Origin: Barnesiella viscericola DSM 18177
GTDB lineage: Bacteria > Bacteroidota > Bacteroidia > Bacteroidales > Barnesiellaceae
Direction: 5' to 3'
NCBI RefSeq assembly: GCF_000512915.1
Contig: NZ_CP007034.1
Span: 1-64,000 of the forward strand
Length of the DNA: 64,000 nt
Each line of letters begins with the position of its first letter. Within the stretch, counting starts at the first letter, position 1. Under the pieces are notes generated by a model, which was given only the letters and a program-made list of their open reading frames with translations, ran no database searches and was not told where the DNA came from. This document shows positions 46,067 to 54,222 of the stretch, one piece after another. The position numbers were made by a program, and so were the translations under genes.

Positions 46067-46839
46067 AACAAGTTCCCTCCCATCATTAAAAGCGTAATGG
46101 ACATGCCGAAGGCGATGCAGACTATCAACAGCAGGGCGTTGATAAGTCGGGCGGTACCGGCCAGCACGTGGCCCTCGATGATGTCGATGATGCCGTTAAT
46201 CAAGGGCACACCCGGTATCAGATAGAGCACACTGGCACCGATGGCGATGTCGGGGGTGGTGCCCCACTGTTGCCACATGGTAATCGAGGCGATGAACGAG
46301 GCGACGAAGGCCGATATGGTGAACACGAAATAGTGGTTGATGTGGTGCTTGCCCAATACCTGTTTGAGGCGGAACCCGATGAGGGTGGCCACAAAGACGG
46401 CAGCCACGGCTACCCAGTCGCCGTTGAAGAGACGGCAGAACGAGGCGTTGGCAAATCCTACCAGAATCCACACGGCCCACGGGTTCATGCGCGGTTTGCC
46501 GGTGATGGTGTGGTATTTTTCCCAGAGTGTGTCGAGCGGGAGGTGGTTGTCGTAGGCCTCCCAACTGAGGGCACTCAACTCGGAGTTGAACTCGAAGTTG
46601 ATGGCGCCCGATTTGGCGGTGCTGACCGTGCTGTATACATGGGCATTGTCCTTGCTTCGCAGGGTCATGCTGATGGTTTTGTGAAAGAGAGTCATGTGGG
46701 CTTCAAACCCGAACGACTCGGCGATGCGGGCTGTATTGCGTACGATGCGCGAGGTATGTACCCCCGATGCCATCAAACAGGTGGCATACTCCGTGAGGAA
46801 TTGCGATACAGCTTTCAGTTCTTCGTGTACGTTGTTCAC
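46063..46839 (-). CDS. ThrE-type threonine/serine exporter, N-terminal half
   Basis: A 258-residue protein of the ThrE (PF06738-like) family. Residues about 1-120 are soluble (QFLTEYATCLMASGVHTSRIVRNTARIAESFG, the family's N-terminal motif). The rest holds about four or five membrane helices and the LYLIPGVPLINGIIDIIEGH motif. With the overlapping downstream partner it should form a split amino-acid exporter. A well-formed promoter lies at 46873-46904. Confidence 0.87.
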   Translation of the reverse strand: MNNVHEELKAVSQFLTEYATCLMASGVHTSRIVRNTARIAESFGFEAHMTLFHKTISMTLRSKDNAHVYSTVSTAKSGAINFEFNSELSALSWEAYDNHLPLDTLWEKYHTITGKPRMNPWAVWILVGFANASFCRLFNGDWVAVAAVFVATLIGFRLKQVLGKHHINHYFVFTISAFVASFIASITMWQQWGTTPDIAIGASVLYLIPGVPLINGIIDIIEGHVLAGTARLINALLLIVCIAFGMSITLLMMGGNLL

Positions 46840-46872
46840 CTTAAAAAAATCCTATTGACCGTTTTCAGCGCG

Positions 46873-46904
46873 CAAAGTTACAAAAAGGCGCGCGCAGAAA
46901 CAAA
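46873..46904 (-). promoter_or_regulatory. Promoter of the thrE pair
   Basis: On the minus strand, TTTG (plus-strand CAAA 46901-46904), a 20-base spacer, and TAACTTTG (plus-strand CAAAGTTA 46873-46880). This is an exact match to TTTG / TAnnTTTG, about 30 bases ahead of the gene. Confidence 0.7.
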
Positions 46905-47100
46905 TGAAAACACAGTTTGTGAATGGATTATGCCCAACCGGCATCTATTGTGGAATACCGAAGGACAGGTAGCGGGGCAATCGGGTGCAGACTCCCTTCC
47001 CGTTTCGGAAAAGAGGAAGGCCGCGTCGAACCCTTGGGAGGCTCGTCGCGGTCTTTGTTCTATGGCTCGTCGAGACAGCGTGTCGTATTGCCTCTCGACG

Positions 47101-48192
47101 TTATTTGCCCCACACGGTTTTGGCAATATTCTTCATCGTGACGATTTTGCTCCACATCATCTGCTCCGAGATGACGCTGTTGCCCAGGTTGTCCCGGAAG
47201 TCGCCCTGGCTGGTCAGGTGCAGCGATTCGAGGGGAATGAGTCGGGCGGCATTCTCGATGTGGAGAATGATGTTGCTGGTCGAGATGGGTTGGAGGCTCG
47301 TGGTCGAGATAAGCCCCAGAATCACCTCTTTGCCCTGGCAGTAGTTGAGGATAGAGAAGTCGATGTTCTCGTTTTCGCGGTTTCCGAATTCGAGGGCAAT
47401 GGCATCGGCCCGGGTCGAGAAGAGCAGTTCGGCCATCTTCTCCTTGTCGCCCACTTTCCACCAGGGGTTGCGGAATTGCAGCGAGATGCACATGTCGTCG
47501 GGCTTCTGAGCCAGACAGGCCTCGGTGAGCTGGGCCGATGTGGCGATGAGCGAGTGGAGGTCGAGGTGAGCGGCCTGGGCCACCTGCTCGATGTTGCTGT
47601 CGCCGGTCAGGTTCCAGGCATAGTCGGTCAGTTGGAGGAACCGGCACCCCATGTCGTAGAACTCGTTGATGACCTTCTGATAGGTCTGGGCAATATCGTG
47701 AACGAGCAGTTCGATGTCGGGGTAATAGCGCCCCGTGTTGTAGCGGTTCTCGGGGCGGAGCAGCTCGGCCAGCAGCGTAGTGGGCGAGGGGAGCAGTGCC
47801 TTGGCATACATGTCGCCACCGATGATACCCGTCAGGTAGGTGAACCGCTGTGTCACCGGCGGGGTGGAGAGGAACGAGTTGTCAAAATCGATTTTACCCG
47901 AAACGACCGATTCGTTCGGCTCTTCGGGTTGGGGTGTTTCGAGTTTCGAGATATTTTCCAAGTGATGGAAAAAGTCAGTATAGTTGGTCGACTTGTAATC
48001 GCCGTCGGTTACACATTTCAAGCCAATCTCTTTGCATTTCTCAACAATACGATAAATCTCCTTGTCTTCGATTTCGTGCAGTTTGGCCGAGATCAGTTCA
48101 CCCTCTTGATAGCGCTTGCGGGCCTCGGCCAGCGGCTCGGAGTAAACGAAGCTCCCGGTAATGTCTACACTGAAAGGAATTTTGTTTGCCAT
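47101..48192 (-). CDS. Short MetE-like (core methionine-synthase-like) protein under B12 riboswitch
   Basis: This 363-residue single-domain protein resembles the C-terminal catalytic half of MetE and the short YxjG/core-MetE proteins. It has no MetE N-terminal domain. Family-like segments are SVDITGSFVYSEPL, TDGDYKSTNY, PSPTTLLAELLR, FLQLTDYAWNLTGD and LHIENAARLIP. The usual zinc ligands (HxC, Glu, Cys) are only partly visible: by motif comparison HxC reads DMC, IALEFGN keeps a Glu, and the PQCGF-type Cys reads SQGDF. Activity is thus uncertain. A cobalamin riboswitch in the leader means it should be shut off when B12 is plentiful, as expected for a B12-independent stand-in for methionine synthase. 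No signal peptide. Confidence 0.8.
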   Translation of the reverse strand: MANKIPFSVDITGSFVYSEPLAEARKRYQEGELISAKLHEIEDKEIYRIVEKCKEIGLKCVTDGDYKSTNYTDFFHHLENISKLETPQPEEPNESVVSGKIDFDNSFLSTPPVTQRFTYLTGIIGGDMYAKALLPSPTTLLAELLRPENRYNTGRYYPDIELLVHDIAQTYQKVINEFYDMGCRFLQLTDYAWNLTGDSNIEQVAQAAHLDLHSLIATSAQLTEACLAQKPDDMCISLQFRNPWWKVGDKEKMAELLFSTRADAIALEFGNRENENIDFSILNYCQGKEVILGLISTTSLQPISTSNIILHIENAARLIPLESLHLTSQGDFRDNLGNSVISEQMMWSKIVTMKNIAKTVWGK

Positions 48193-48349
48193 GATTCTTT
48201 CTATTTTTGAGTTAAATACTGTGTTGGCGGCATAAAATCGCCGTTGCCTATGGTTTCTTTTGCAAAAGCAAAAAGTGCATCTTCCTGAAAACTCTTTTGT
48301 ACCGGCCTCCCGATCCGCGGAGAGGGCAGCTTTTGATCCATTCCGGGCA

Positions 48350-48512
48350 ACCGGCAGGTCTTCTGACTTGTTCCCTTTTCAGACGCCTTCCCAATCGCGC
48401 TCCGATTAGTGGCATTGCAGTATGTGTCTGAAACCATCATGAACTTCACAGCAGCGGGCCTGTTCGGGATTTACACCCGATTCCCTTTTCATTGCTTTAT
48501 CGGACCGATAAA
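48350..48512 (-). ncRNA. Cobalamin (B12) riboswitch
   Basis: Read on the minus strand this has the core of the cobalamin riboswitch: GGGAATCGGGTGTAAATCCC, then CAGGCCCGCTGCTGTGA, TGCCACT, GGGAAGGCG and the B12 box AGTCAGAAGACCTGCC (plus-strand 48353-48368). The order and spacing fit the family. It sits in the 5' leader of the MetE-like gene, about 160 bases before its ATG. That leaves space for an expression platform at 48193-48349, where GC-rich hairpins are visible. It probably turns expression off when adenosyl- or methylcobalamin is present. Confidence 0.93.
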
Positions 48513-48532
48513 TGCAAACCGGTTACGGGGTG

Positions 48533-48563
48533 CAAAGTTATATTCTTTATTCTTATTTCACAA
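48533..48563 (-). promoter_or_regulatory. Promoter of the riboswitch / MetE-like transcript
   Basis: On the minus strand TTG (plus-strand CAA 48561-48563), a 20-base spacer, then TAACTTTG (plus-strand 48533-48540). The start would lie about 15 bases ahead of the riboswitch core. Confidence 0.6.
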
Positions 48564-48659
48564 TGTTTTTCAAAAAAAACTCTTATATCAAACCCGTTTC
48601 AGATTGCTTATCTTCTCGCATTGAGTAAGATTGATTGGTTGTGGCGTTCATTCATTCCG

Positions 48660-48724
48660 CACTCCTGAGTAGAATCCCGTTTGCCGGAAATTCCCCGTCT
48701 CGCTTGTTTGTGGACCCCGCATCG
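48660..48724. repeat. 65-bp repeat, copy 1
   Basis: A GC-rich stretch containing GAATCCCGTTTGCCGGAAA and TTTGTGGACCCCGCATCG. It is repeated with few changes at 49590-49654, so the two copies flank the 6S-like RNA and the small zinc-ribbon gene. This copy lacks the second half of the ACCCCGCA / TGCGGGGT dyad. Confidence 0.75.
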
Positions 48725-48774
48725 AGTCTACCTATCTTTTTGAAAATGAGTGAAAATATAATTGTAGTAATAGA

Positions 48775-48806
48775 TTTTATTAGTTAAAAATATTTTAGTA
48801 CATTTG
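48775..48806 (+). promoter_or_regulatory. Promoter of the 6S-like RNA
   Basis: TTTT at 48775-48778 (near TTTG), a 20-base spacer, then TACATTTG at 48799-48806, an exact -7 element. The predicted start is near 48813. Confidence 0.55.
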
Positions 48807-48812
48807 TATCGA

Positions 48813-49008
48813 ACTGAAAAATATCGGTTCCATTTATTTGAAATAATATAGCTCAACCGCTCTCGAATCACCACCTCGGAAGACTACGAGCTACGAACCA
48901 ATACACGTTGGAAGTGTTGCCCTATTTGGGCGCAGACTTCCCATAGTGTATTGTGGCTTGTGGTGAGCCAGAGAGCGTATGGCGAGAGTCTGCGCTTTTC
49001 TTTTTTAG
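48813..49008 (+). ncRNA. ssrS: 6S-like RNA (long hairpin with central bulge)
   Basis: The + strand folds as one long interrupted hairpin. CGCTCTC (48858-48864) pairs with GAGAGCG (48971-48977), CACCAC with GTGGTG, CCAATACAC with GTGTATTG-TGG, GGAAGT with ACTTCC and GCCC with GGGC around a TATTT loop. The 5' side carries an extra small hairpin (CTCG/CGAG) opposite the centre, giving a large asymmetric bulge. The overall form is the open-promoter-mimic shape of 6S RNA, as in the Bacteroidales-1 type. A promoter stands upstream and a T-run (CTTTTCTTTTTTA) follows. The length, about 190 nt, suits 6S RNA, which binds the polymerase holoenzyme. Assignment is by shape; I have no covariance score. 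Confidence 0.65.
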
Positions 49009-49081
49009 TTAAACGGTAGTCTTGCATTAGTAGTTTTACCGACTATATATTTAAAAGGACGACAGTATTAATCATTTAATT

Positions 49082-49423
49082 ATGGAAATAAGTAATAATT
49101 GTAAAAAATGTGGTAGGCTTCTTAAAGAAGGTGAGGGGGTAAATGGTTTATGTGATAAATGCCTTACAGAACCATGGGACGCTGATGATAGTGCAGAATT
49201 GACAAATGCAGAAAGTGTATTACAAATAATGTCAACTATAATATTGATAATAGGAATTATTCTTTCTATCATACTTGCAGTCCAAACGACTAAAGATTTT
49301 AGTATGGAAGGTTTAGTAGGAACGATTGCAACATTGTTTTTTAGTATATGTTTTTGGGCTTTATCGTCATGCTTAATAAGTATATCTATGAATATTAGGA
49401 AAATAGCAAAAAAGAAAAGATGA
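49082..49423 (+). CDS. Small zinc-ribbon membrane protein
   Basis: A 113-residue protein of unknown function. The N-terminus has two CxxC pairs (CKKCGRLLKEGEG, then CDKC), an 11-plus-residue zinc-ribbon-like knuckle. Two hydrophobic helices follow at about residues 47-68 (IMSTIILIIGIILSIILAV) and 76-104, with a basic end (IRKIAKKKR). The gene is far more AT-rich than its neighbours and lies between REP-like repeats, so it may be recently acquired. No homologue could be named. Confidence 0.6.
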   Translation: MEISNNCKKCGRLLKEGEGVNGLCDKCLTEPWDADDSAELTNAESVLQIMSTIILIIGIILSIILAVQTTKDFSMEGLVGTIATLFFSICFWALSSCLISISMNIRKIAKKKR

Positions 49424-49711
49424 GTATTATGGCAGAAATTCCAATATTCTTTTGGGTAATACGGCTTGGGTAAGGTTACATTTAGAGTAATAGACTCTTT
49501 GTGGACCCCGCATCGGGGTGCGGGGTGACACCCTCTGTCATACCGCGCTGCGACGCGGTATCCAAGAAAGGGTAGGGCTCGTCGTTCCACACACCTGAGC
49601 GGAATCCCGTTTGCCGGAAAATTCTCGTCTCGTTTGTTTGTGGACCCCGCATCGGGGTGCAGGGTGACTTGAAGCTGCTTTTAACTCCTTCTTGACAGGA
49701 TACATAAAAGG
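49424..49711. repeat. Intergenic REP-like repeat block, with 65-bp repeat copy 2
   Basis: Three dyads or repeats are visible. TTTGTGGACCCCGCATCGGGG at 49498-49518 forms the stem ACCCCGCA (49505-49512) / TGCGGGGT (49519-49526). ATACCGCG (49540-49547) pairs with CGCGGTAT (49554-49561). The second 65-bp repeat copy at 49590-49654 contains GAATCCCGTTTGCCGGAAA and the same CCCCGCATCGGGGT core. No gene is credible in this block. Confidence 0.7.
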
Positions 49712-49743
49712 AAAAGGCCATGCCGAAACCGGCATGGCCTTTT
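49712..49743. terminator. Terminator after ppdK
   Basis: AAAAGGCCATGCCG (49712-49725) pairs perfectly with CGGCATGGCCTTTT (49730-49743) around AAAC. A/T runs on both sides allow termination in either direction. Confidence 0.9.
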
Positions 49744-49767
49744 ATCTTGGGATTAATGTTCAATCGC

Positions 49768-52482
49768 TTACTCCTCAATGGCAGCCTGTGCGGCAGCTAC
49801 GCGGGCGATGGGCACACGGTAGGGGCTGCACGATACGTAGTTCATGCCCAGTTTGGCGCAGAACTTAACCGACGAGGGTTCGCCACCGTGTTCGCCGCAG
49901 ATACCTACTTTGAGGCTCGGTTTGGTCGAACGGCCTTTCTCTACACCCATGCGGACGAGTTGGCCCACACCTTTCTGGTCGAGTACTTCGAACGGGTCGG
50001 TTTTGAGGATTCCCTTCTCTTTGTAGATTTTCAGGAACTTGCCGGCATCGTCGCGCGAGTAACCAAAGGTCATCTGCGTCAAGTCGTTGGTTCCGAACGA
50101 GAAGAAGTCGGCTACCTCGGCAATCTGGTCGGCCGTAACGGCAGCGCGGGGTACCTCGATCATCGTACCTACCTTGTAGGCTACCGTATCGCCACGCTCT
50201 TCAAATACTTGTGCGGCTACGCGGTTGATGACGTCGGCCTGCATGCGCAACTCTTCTACTACGCCTACGAGGGGCACCATGATTTCGGGGTGAACGTCGA
50301 TGCCACGGGCTTTCACGTTGAGGGCAGCCTCGATGATGGCGCGGGCCTGCATCTCGGTAATCTCGGGATAGGTGCAACCCAGACGGCAGCCGCGGTGTCC
50401 CAGCATGGGGTTGAACTCGGCAAGCGAGTCGCAGGCGAGTTTCACCTCTTCGATGGTCATGCCCATCTCTTCAGCCAGCTCTTTCTGCGTAGCGAGTTGA
50501 TGGGGTACGAACTCGTGCAAGGGGGGATCGAGCAGACGGATTGTCACGCCCAGACCGTCCATGGCCTCGAAGATACCTTCAAAGTCGCCACGTTGCATGG
50601 GCAACAGTTTGTCGAGTGCGTGGCGACGACCCTCTTCGTCTTTCGACAGAATCATTTCGCGCATGGCTTTGATGCGGTCGCCCTCGAAGAACATGTGCTC
50701 GGTACGGCACAGACCGATACCTTTGGCCCCGAACTTGCGGGCTACGGCAGCGTCGCGCGGGGTATCGGCGTTGGTGCGAACGTCGACTTTGGTGTATTTG
50801 TCGGCCAGGTTCATGATGGCTGCGAAATCGCCGCTCATGTCGGCGTCGACGGTAGGAACTTGTCCGTCGTATACTTCGCCGGTCGAACCGTTCAACGAAA
50901 TCCAGTCGCCTTCCTTATAGAGTTTGCCACCCATTTCTACGGTGCGGGCCTTGTAGTCTACCTTGATTTCGCCGGCGCCCGATACGCAGCATTTACCCAT
51001 ACCGCGGGCTACTACGGCAGCGTGCGAGGTCATACCACCGCGGGCGGTGAGGATACCTTGTGCCACGTTCATACCGCGCAGGTCTTCGGGCGAGGTTTCG
51101 ATACGTACCATAATCACTTTTTTACGCTTCTCGGCCCAAGCCTCGGCGTCGTCGGCGAAGAATACGATTTGTCCCGTGGCGGCACCCGGCGATGCGGGCA
51201 GACCTTTGGCAACGACTTTCACGCGTTTCACGGCGTCTTTGTCGAATACGGGGTGGAGCAGCTCGTCGAGCTTTTGAGCCTCCATGCGTTTCAGAGCGGT
51301 CTTCTCGTCGATGATTCCGGCACGGAGCATGTCCATGGCGATTTTTACCATGGCGGCACCGGTGCGTTTGCCGTTACGGGTTTGCAGCAACCACAATTTG
51401 CCATCTTGAATGGTAAATTCGAGGTCTTGCATATCTTTGAAATAGTCTTCGAGTTTCTGTTGGGTCTCGATGAGGTCTTTGGCGCACTCGGGCATCGACT
51501 CTTCGAGCGAGGGGTATTTGCTGGCGCGCTCCTCTTCGCTGATGCCTTGCAGGGCAGCCCAGCGGCGAGAGCCTTCGAGGGTAATCTGTTGGGGTGTGCG
51601 TACACCGGCAACCACGTCTTCGCCTTGTGCGTTGATGAGGTATTCGCCGTTGAAGATGTCCTCGCCGGTAGCGGCGTCGCGGGTGAAGGCTACACCGGTA
51701 GCCGAGGTGTTACCCATGTTACCGAATACCATGGCTTGTACGTTCACGGCCGTACCCCACTCTTCGGGAATCTGGTTCATGCGGCGGTAGAGAATGGCGC
51801 GCTCGTTCATCCAGCTGTCGAATACGGCGCAGATGGCACCCCACAGTTGCTCCCAGGGCGAGGTGGGGAAGTCTTTGCCGGTGTTCTCTTTTACGGCAGC
51901 CTTGAAGAGTTTTACCAGTTCTTTAAGGTCTTCTACCTGCAACTCGGTATCGCTCTTGATGCCTTTGGCCTCTTTCACTTTGTCCATTACCTCTTCAAAG
52001 GGGTCGATGTCTTCTTTGGTTTTGGGTTTCATGCCCAGTACCACGTCGCCGTACATCTGTACGAAACGGCGGTAGGAGTCCCAGGCGAAACGGGGATTGC
52101 CCGATTTCTTCGAGATGGCCTCGACGGCCTCGTCGTTCATACCCAAGTTGAGCACGGTGTCCATCATACCCGGCATGGAGACACGGGCACCCGAACGTAC
52201 CGATACCAGCAGCGGGTTGGCGGCGTCGCCAAACTTCGTGCCGGTGAGGCTCTCGATGTGTGCGATGGCTTTCTCGACATCACCTTGAATTTCTTTAACA
52301 ACGGCTTCGCGACCTTGTTGCGTATATGTGGTACAAACCTCGGTAGTGATGGTGAAGCCCGGGGGAACGGGAACACCGATCAGGTTCATTTCTGCCAAGT
52401 TGGCGCCTTTACCGCCCAGCAGGTTTTTCATGTCGGCACGGCCTTCTGCTTTGCCGTTGCCAAAAGTATAAACTCTTTTCAT
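49768..52482 (-). CDS. ppdK: Pyruvate, phosphate dikinase
   Basis: This enzyme interconverts pyruvate, ATP and phosphate with phosphoenolpyruvate, AMP and pyrophosphate, linking glycolysis and gluconeogenesis in anaerobes. I start it at the ATG at 52482 (MKRVYTFGNGKAEG), giving 904 residues, the usual length. The longer upstream frame from 52557 is not conserved in type. Visible motifs: LLGGKGANLAEM in the ATP-grasp domain, GMPGMMDTVLNLG, the phosphohistidine motif GGMTSHAAVVARGMGK, and the C-terminal PEP-binding barrel (LLDPPLHEFVP, GTNDLTQMTFGYSRDD, GICGEHGG). Promoter at 52569-52598, terminator at 49712-49743. It is monocistronic. Confidence 0.97.
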   Translation of the reverse strand: MKRVYTFGNGKAEGRADMKNLLGGKGANLAEMNLIGVPVPPGFTITTEVCTTYTQQGREAVVKEIQGDVEKAIAHIESLTGTKFGDAANPLLVSVRSGARVSMPGMMDTVLNLGMNDEAVEAISKKSGNPRFAWDSYRRFVQMYGDVVLGMKPKTKEDIDPFEEVMDKVKEAKGIKSDTELQVEDLKELVKLFKAAVKENTGKDFPTSPWEQLWGAICAVFDSWMNERAILYRRMNQIPEEWGTAVNVQAMVFGNMGNTSATGVAFTRDAATGEDIFNGEYLINAQGEDVVAGVRTPQQITLEGSRRWAALQGISEEERASKYPSLEESMPECAKDLIETQQKLEDYFKDMQDLEFTIQDGKLWLLQTRNGKRTGAAMVKIAMDMLRAGIIDEKTALKRMEAQKLDELLHPVFDKDAVKRVKVVAKGLPASPGAATGQIVFFADDAEAWAEKRKKVIMVRIETSPEDLRGMNVAQGILTARGGMTSHAAVVARGMGKCCVSGAGEIKVDYKARTVEMGGKLYKEGDWISLNGSTGEVYDGQVPTVDADMSGDFAAIMNLADKYTKVDVRTNADTPRDAAVARKFGAKGIGLCRTEHMFFEGDRIKAMREMILSKDEEGRRHALDKLLPMQRGDFEGIFEAMDGLGVTIRLLDPPLHEFVPHQLATQKELAEEMGMTIEEVKLACDSLAEFNPMLGHRGCRLGCTYPEITEMQARAIIEAALNVKARGIDVHPEIMVPLVGVVEELRMQADVINRVAAQVFEERGDTVAYKVGTMIEVPRAAVTADQIAEVADFFSFGTNDLTQMTFGYSRDDAGKFLKIYKEKGILKTDPFEVLDQKGVGQLVRMGVEKGRSTKPSLKVGICGEHGGEPSSVKFCAKLGMNYVSCSPYRVPIARVAAAQAAIEE

Positions 52483-52568
52483 AAATAAATAAGTATATGA
52501 TATTTGTATAATTTTGTTTTCGTATCCGGCTTTGTGGCCCAGGAGGAAAACCGGCATAAAACATTATG

Positions 52569-52598
52569 CAAAAATATAGGATTCGAGGAAACAACAAA
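52569..52598 (-). promoter_or_regulatory. Promoter of ppdK
   Basis: On the minus strand TTTG (plus-strand CAAA 52595-52598), an 18-base spacer, then TATTTTTG (plus-strand CAAAAATA 52569-52576). This would give a leader of about 80 bases. Confidence 0.6.
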
Positions 52599-52670
52599 AA
52601 TATTTTGCTACAAATTTTAACGCTATATATTATTTGTTGGCCGTTGGTCGGCTCTTTCCTGGAAAATGCC

Positions 52671-52678
52671 TATCTTTG
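52671..52678 (+). promoter_or_regulatory. -7 element of the RlmD-like gene
   Basis: TATCTTTG, an exact match to TAnnTTTG. A TTGG lies 23 bases upstream, which is slightly far for the -33 partner. The start codon TTG is at 52710. Confidence 0.45.
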
Positions 52679-52709
52679 TTTCGTTTAACACTTTATTTGA
52701 TTCTTTGTT

Positions 52710-54140
52710 TTGGCACGTAAAAAGAAAGAGCTCCCTTTGTTGGAGCAGATTGAGATAACCGGTGTGGCCGCCGAAGGGAAGGCGCTGGCACGGGTAAACG
52801 ACTTGGTCGTGTTTGTCCCCTTTGCGGCACCTGGGGATATAGTCGATTTGCAGGTGACGCGCAAGAAACACAGTTATGCCGAGGCCCGCATCGTGAAGTT
52901 TCACGCCTATTCGCCGCTGCGGGTGCAGCCCTTTTGCGAACACTTCGGGGTGTGCGGCGGCTGCAAGTGGCAGCATGTGACCTACGACTTCCAGTTGCAG
53001 TTCAAGCGGCAGCAGGTCGAGGACAACCTCACCCGCATAGGCAAGATTCCCTTGCCCGAGGTGTTGCCCACGAAGGGATCGGCCAAGCAGCGGTTCTACC
53101 GCAACAAACTCGAATATTCGTTTTCCAACCGGTCGTGGTTGACCTACGAGCAGTTGCAGTCGGCCCAGGAGTTCGACTGCCGCAACGCGCTGGGATTCCA
53201 CATACCGGGCATGTTCGACAAGGTGCTCGATATTAAGAAATGCTGGTTGCAGGACGACATCTCCAACCGCATACGACTCTCGATACGGCAGTTTGCCATC
53301 GACCACGATTACCCCTTCTTCGATTTGAAGGAGCAGACGGGGCTCATGCGCAACATGATTGTGCGCACCGCCTCGACGGGCGAGATTATGCTCATCGTCG
53401 TCTTTTTCGAGCCCGACATGGAGCGCATCGAGGCGCTGATGCAGCACATCGCCGACGAGTTTCCTCAAATCACGTCGCTCCTCTACATCATCAATCAGAA
53501 GCACAACGACACCATTACCGACCAGGAGGTACACCTGTACCGAGGTCGCGACTACATCTGGGAGAGCATGGAGGGGCTGCGGTTCAAAATCGGGCCCAAG
53601 TCGTTCTACCAGACCAACTCGGAGCAGGCCTACGAGCTCTACAAGGTGGCCCGCGAGTTTGCTTCCCTCACCGGCGACGAACTGGTCTACGACCTCTATA
53701 CCGGCACCGGTACCATAGCCAATTTCGTGGCCCGGCAGTCGCGCAAGGTAATCGGCATCGAGTATGTGCCCGAGGCTATCGAGGACGCCAAGGAGAATGC
53801 CCGTATCAACGGGTTGGACAACACGCTGTTCTATGCCGGCGACATGAAGGATATCCTCACCGAGGAGTTCATCGGTGAGCATGGTCGCCCCGATGTCATC
53901 ATTACCGACCCACCCCGTGCCGGCATGCACGACGATGTGATCAAGACCATCTTGTTTGCCGAGCCTCGTCGCATCGTCTATGTGAGTTGCAACCCGGCTA
54001 CCCAGGCGCGCGACCTGTCGCTGCTCGATGTCAAGTATCGTGTAGAGCGGGTGCAGCCGGTCGATATGTTCCCCCACACCCACCACGTGGAGAATGTGGT
54101 GCTGTTGATGCGCAAGGAGGAGGAACCGGCCGAGGCATAA
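52710..54140 (+). CDS. rlmD: 23S rRNA (uracil-5-)-methyltransferase RlmD-like
   Basis: A 476-residue SAM-dependent m5U methyltransferase of the RlmC/RlmD/TrmA family. It begins at a TTG codon (no ATG fits the N-terminus). An N-terminal TRAM domain (about 10-70) is followed by a [4Fe-4S] cysteine set CEHFGVCGGC plus a later KKCW. The SAM-binding motif DLYTGTGTIANF lies near residue 330, DPPRAG near 410 and the nucleophile VSCNPATQARDL (Cys about 427). RlmD is the usual name for this length in Bacteroidetes, but which uridine is modified cannot be read from sequence. Followed by a strong terminator at 54169-54201. Confidence 0.9.
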   Translation: MARKKKELPLLEQIEITGVAAEGKALARVNDLVVFVPFAAPGDIVDLQVTRKKHSYAEARIVKFHAYSPLRVQPFCEHFGVCGGCKWQHVTYDFQLQFKRQQVEDNLTRIGKIPLPEVLPTKGSAKQRFYRNKLEYSFSNRSWLTYEQLQSAQEFDCRNALGFHIPGMFDKVLDIKKCWLQDDISNRIRLSIRQFAIDHDYPFFDLKEQTGLMRNMIVRTASTGEIMLIVVFFEPDMERIEALMQHIADEFPQITSLLYIINQKHNDTITDQEVHLYRGRDYIWESMEGLRFKIGPKSFYQTNSEQAYELYKVAREFASLTGDELVYDLYTGTGTIANFVARQSRKVIGIEYVPEAIEDAKENARINGLDNTLFYAGDMKDILTEEFIGEHGRPDVIITDPPRAGMHDDVIKTILFAEPRRIVYVSCNPATQARDLSLLDVKYRVERVQPVDMFPHTHHVENVVLLMRKEEEPAEA

Positions 54141-54168
54141 GAAAAACTACCGAGATAGTGAATACGGA

Positions 54169-54201
54169 CGAAGCCCCGGAGTCATGAACTCCGGGGCTTC
54201 G
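54169..54201. terminator. Terminator, rlmD / sulfatase maturase
   Basis: CGAAGCCCCGGAGT (54169-54182) pairs perfectly with ACTCCGGGGCTTCG (54188-54201) around CATGA, between convergent genes. Confidence 0.85.
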
Positions 54202-54222
54202 TCGTGTATCTATGGTAGGGGA

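Larger units (their letters stand above)
48541..48812. other. Intergenic region with one copy of a 65-bp repeat and the promoter of the 6S-like RNA
   Basis: AT-rich apart from one copy of a repeat unit at 48660-48724, which recurs at 49590-49654. Its right part holds a promoter-like element at 48775-48806. No coding frame is credible here. Confidence 0.5.

Noticed and set aside
46168-48210. Plus-strand open frame of 680 codons across the thrE and MetE-like genes
   Set aside because: It is antisense to three genes and crosses their intergenic region; the product has no family resemblance.
49720-52488. Open frame of 922 codons on the plus strand opposite ppdK
   Set aside because: It is antisense to a well-conserved gene, and the translated sequence is low-complexity and resembles no family. 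Long open antisense frames arise from the GC-rich codon bias; the same holds for the 861-codon frame opposite malQ and the 463-codon frame opposite dnaA.
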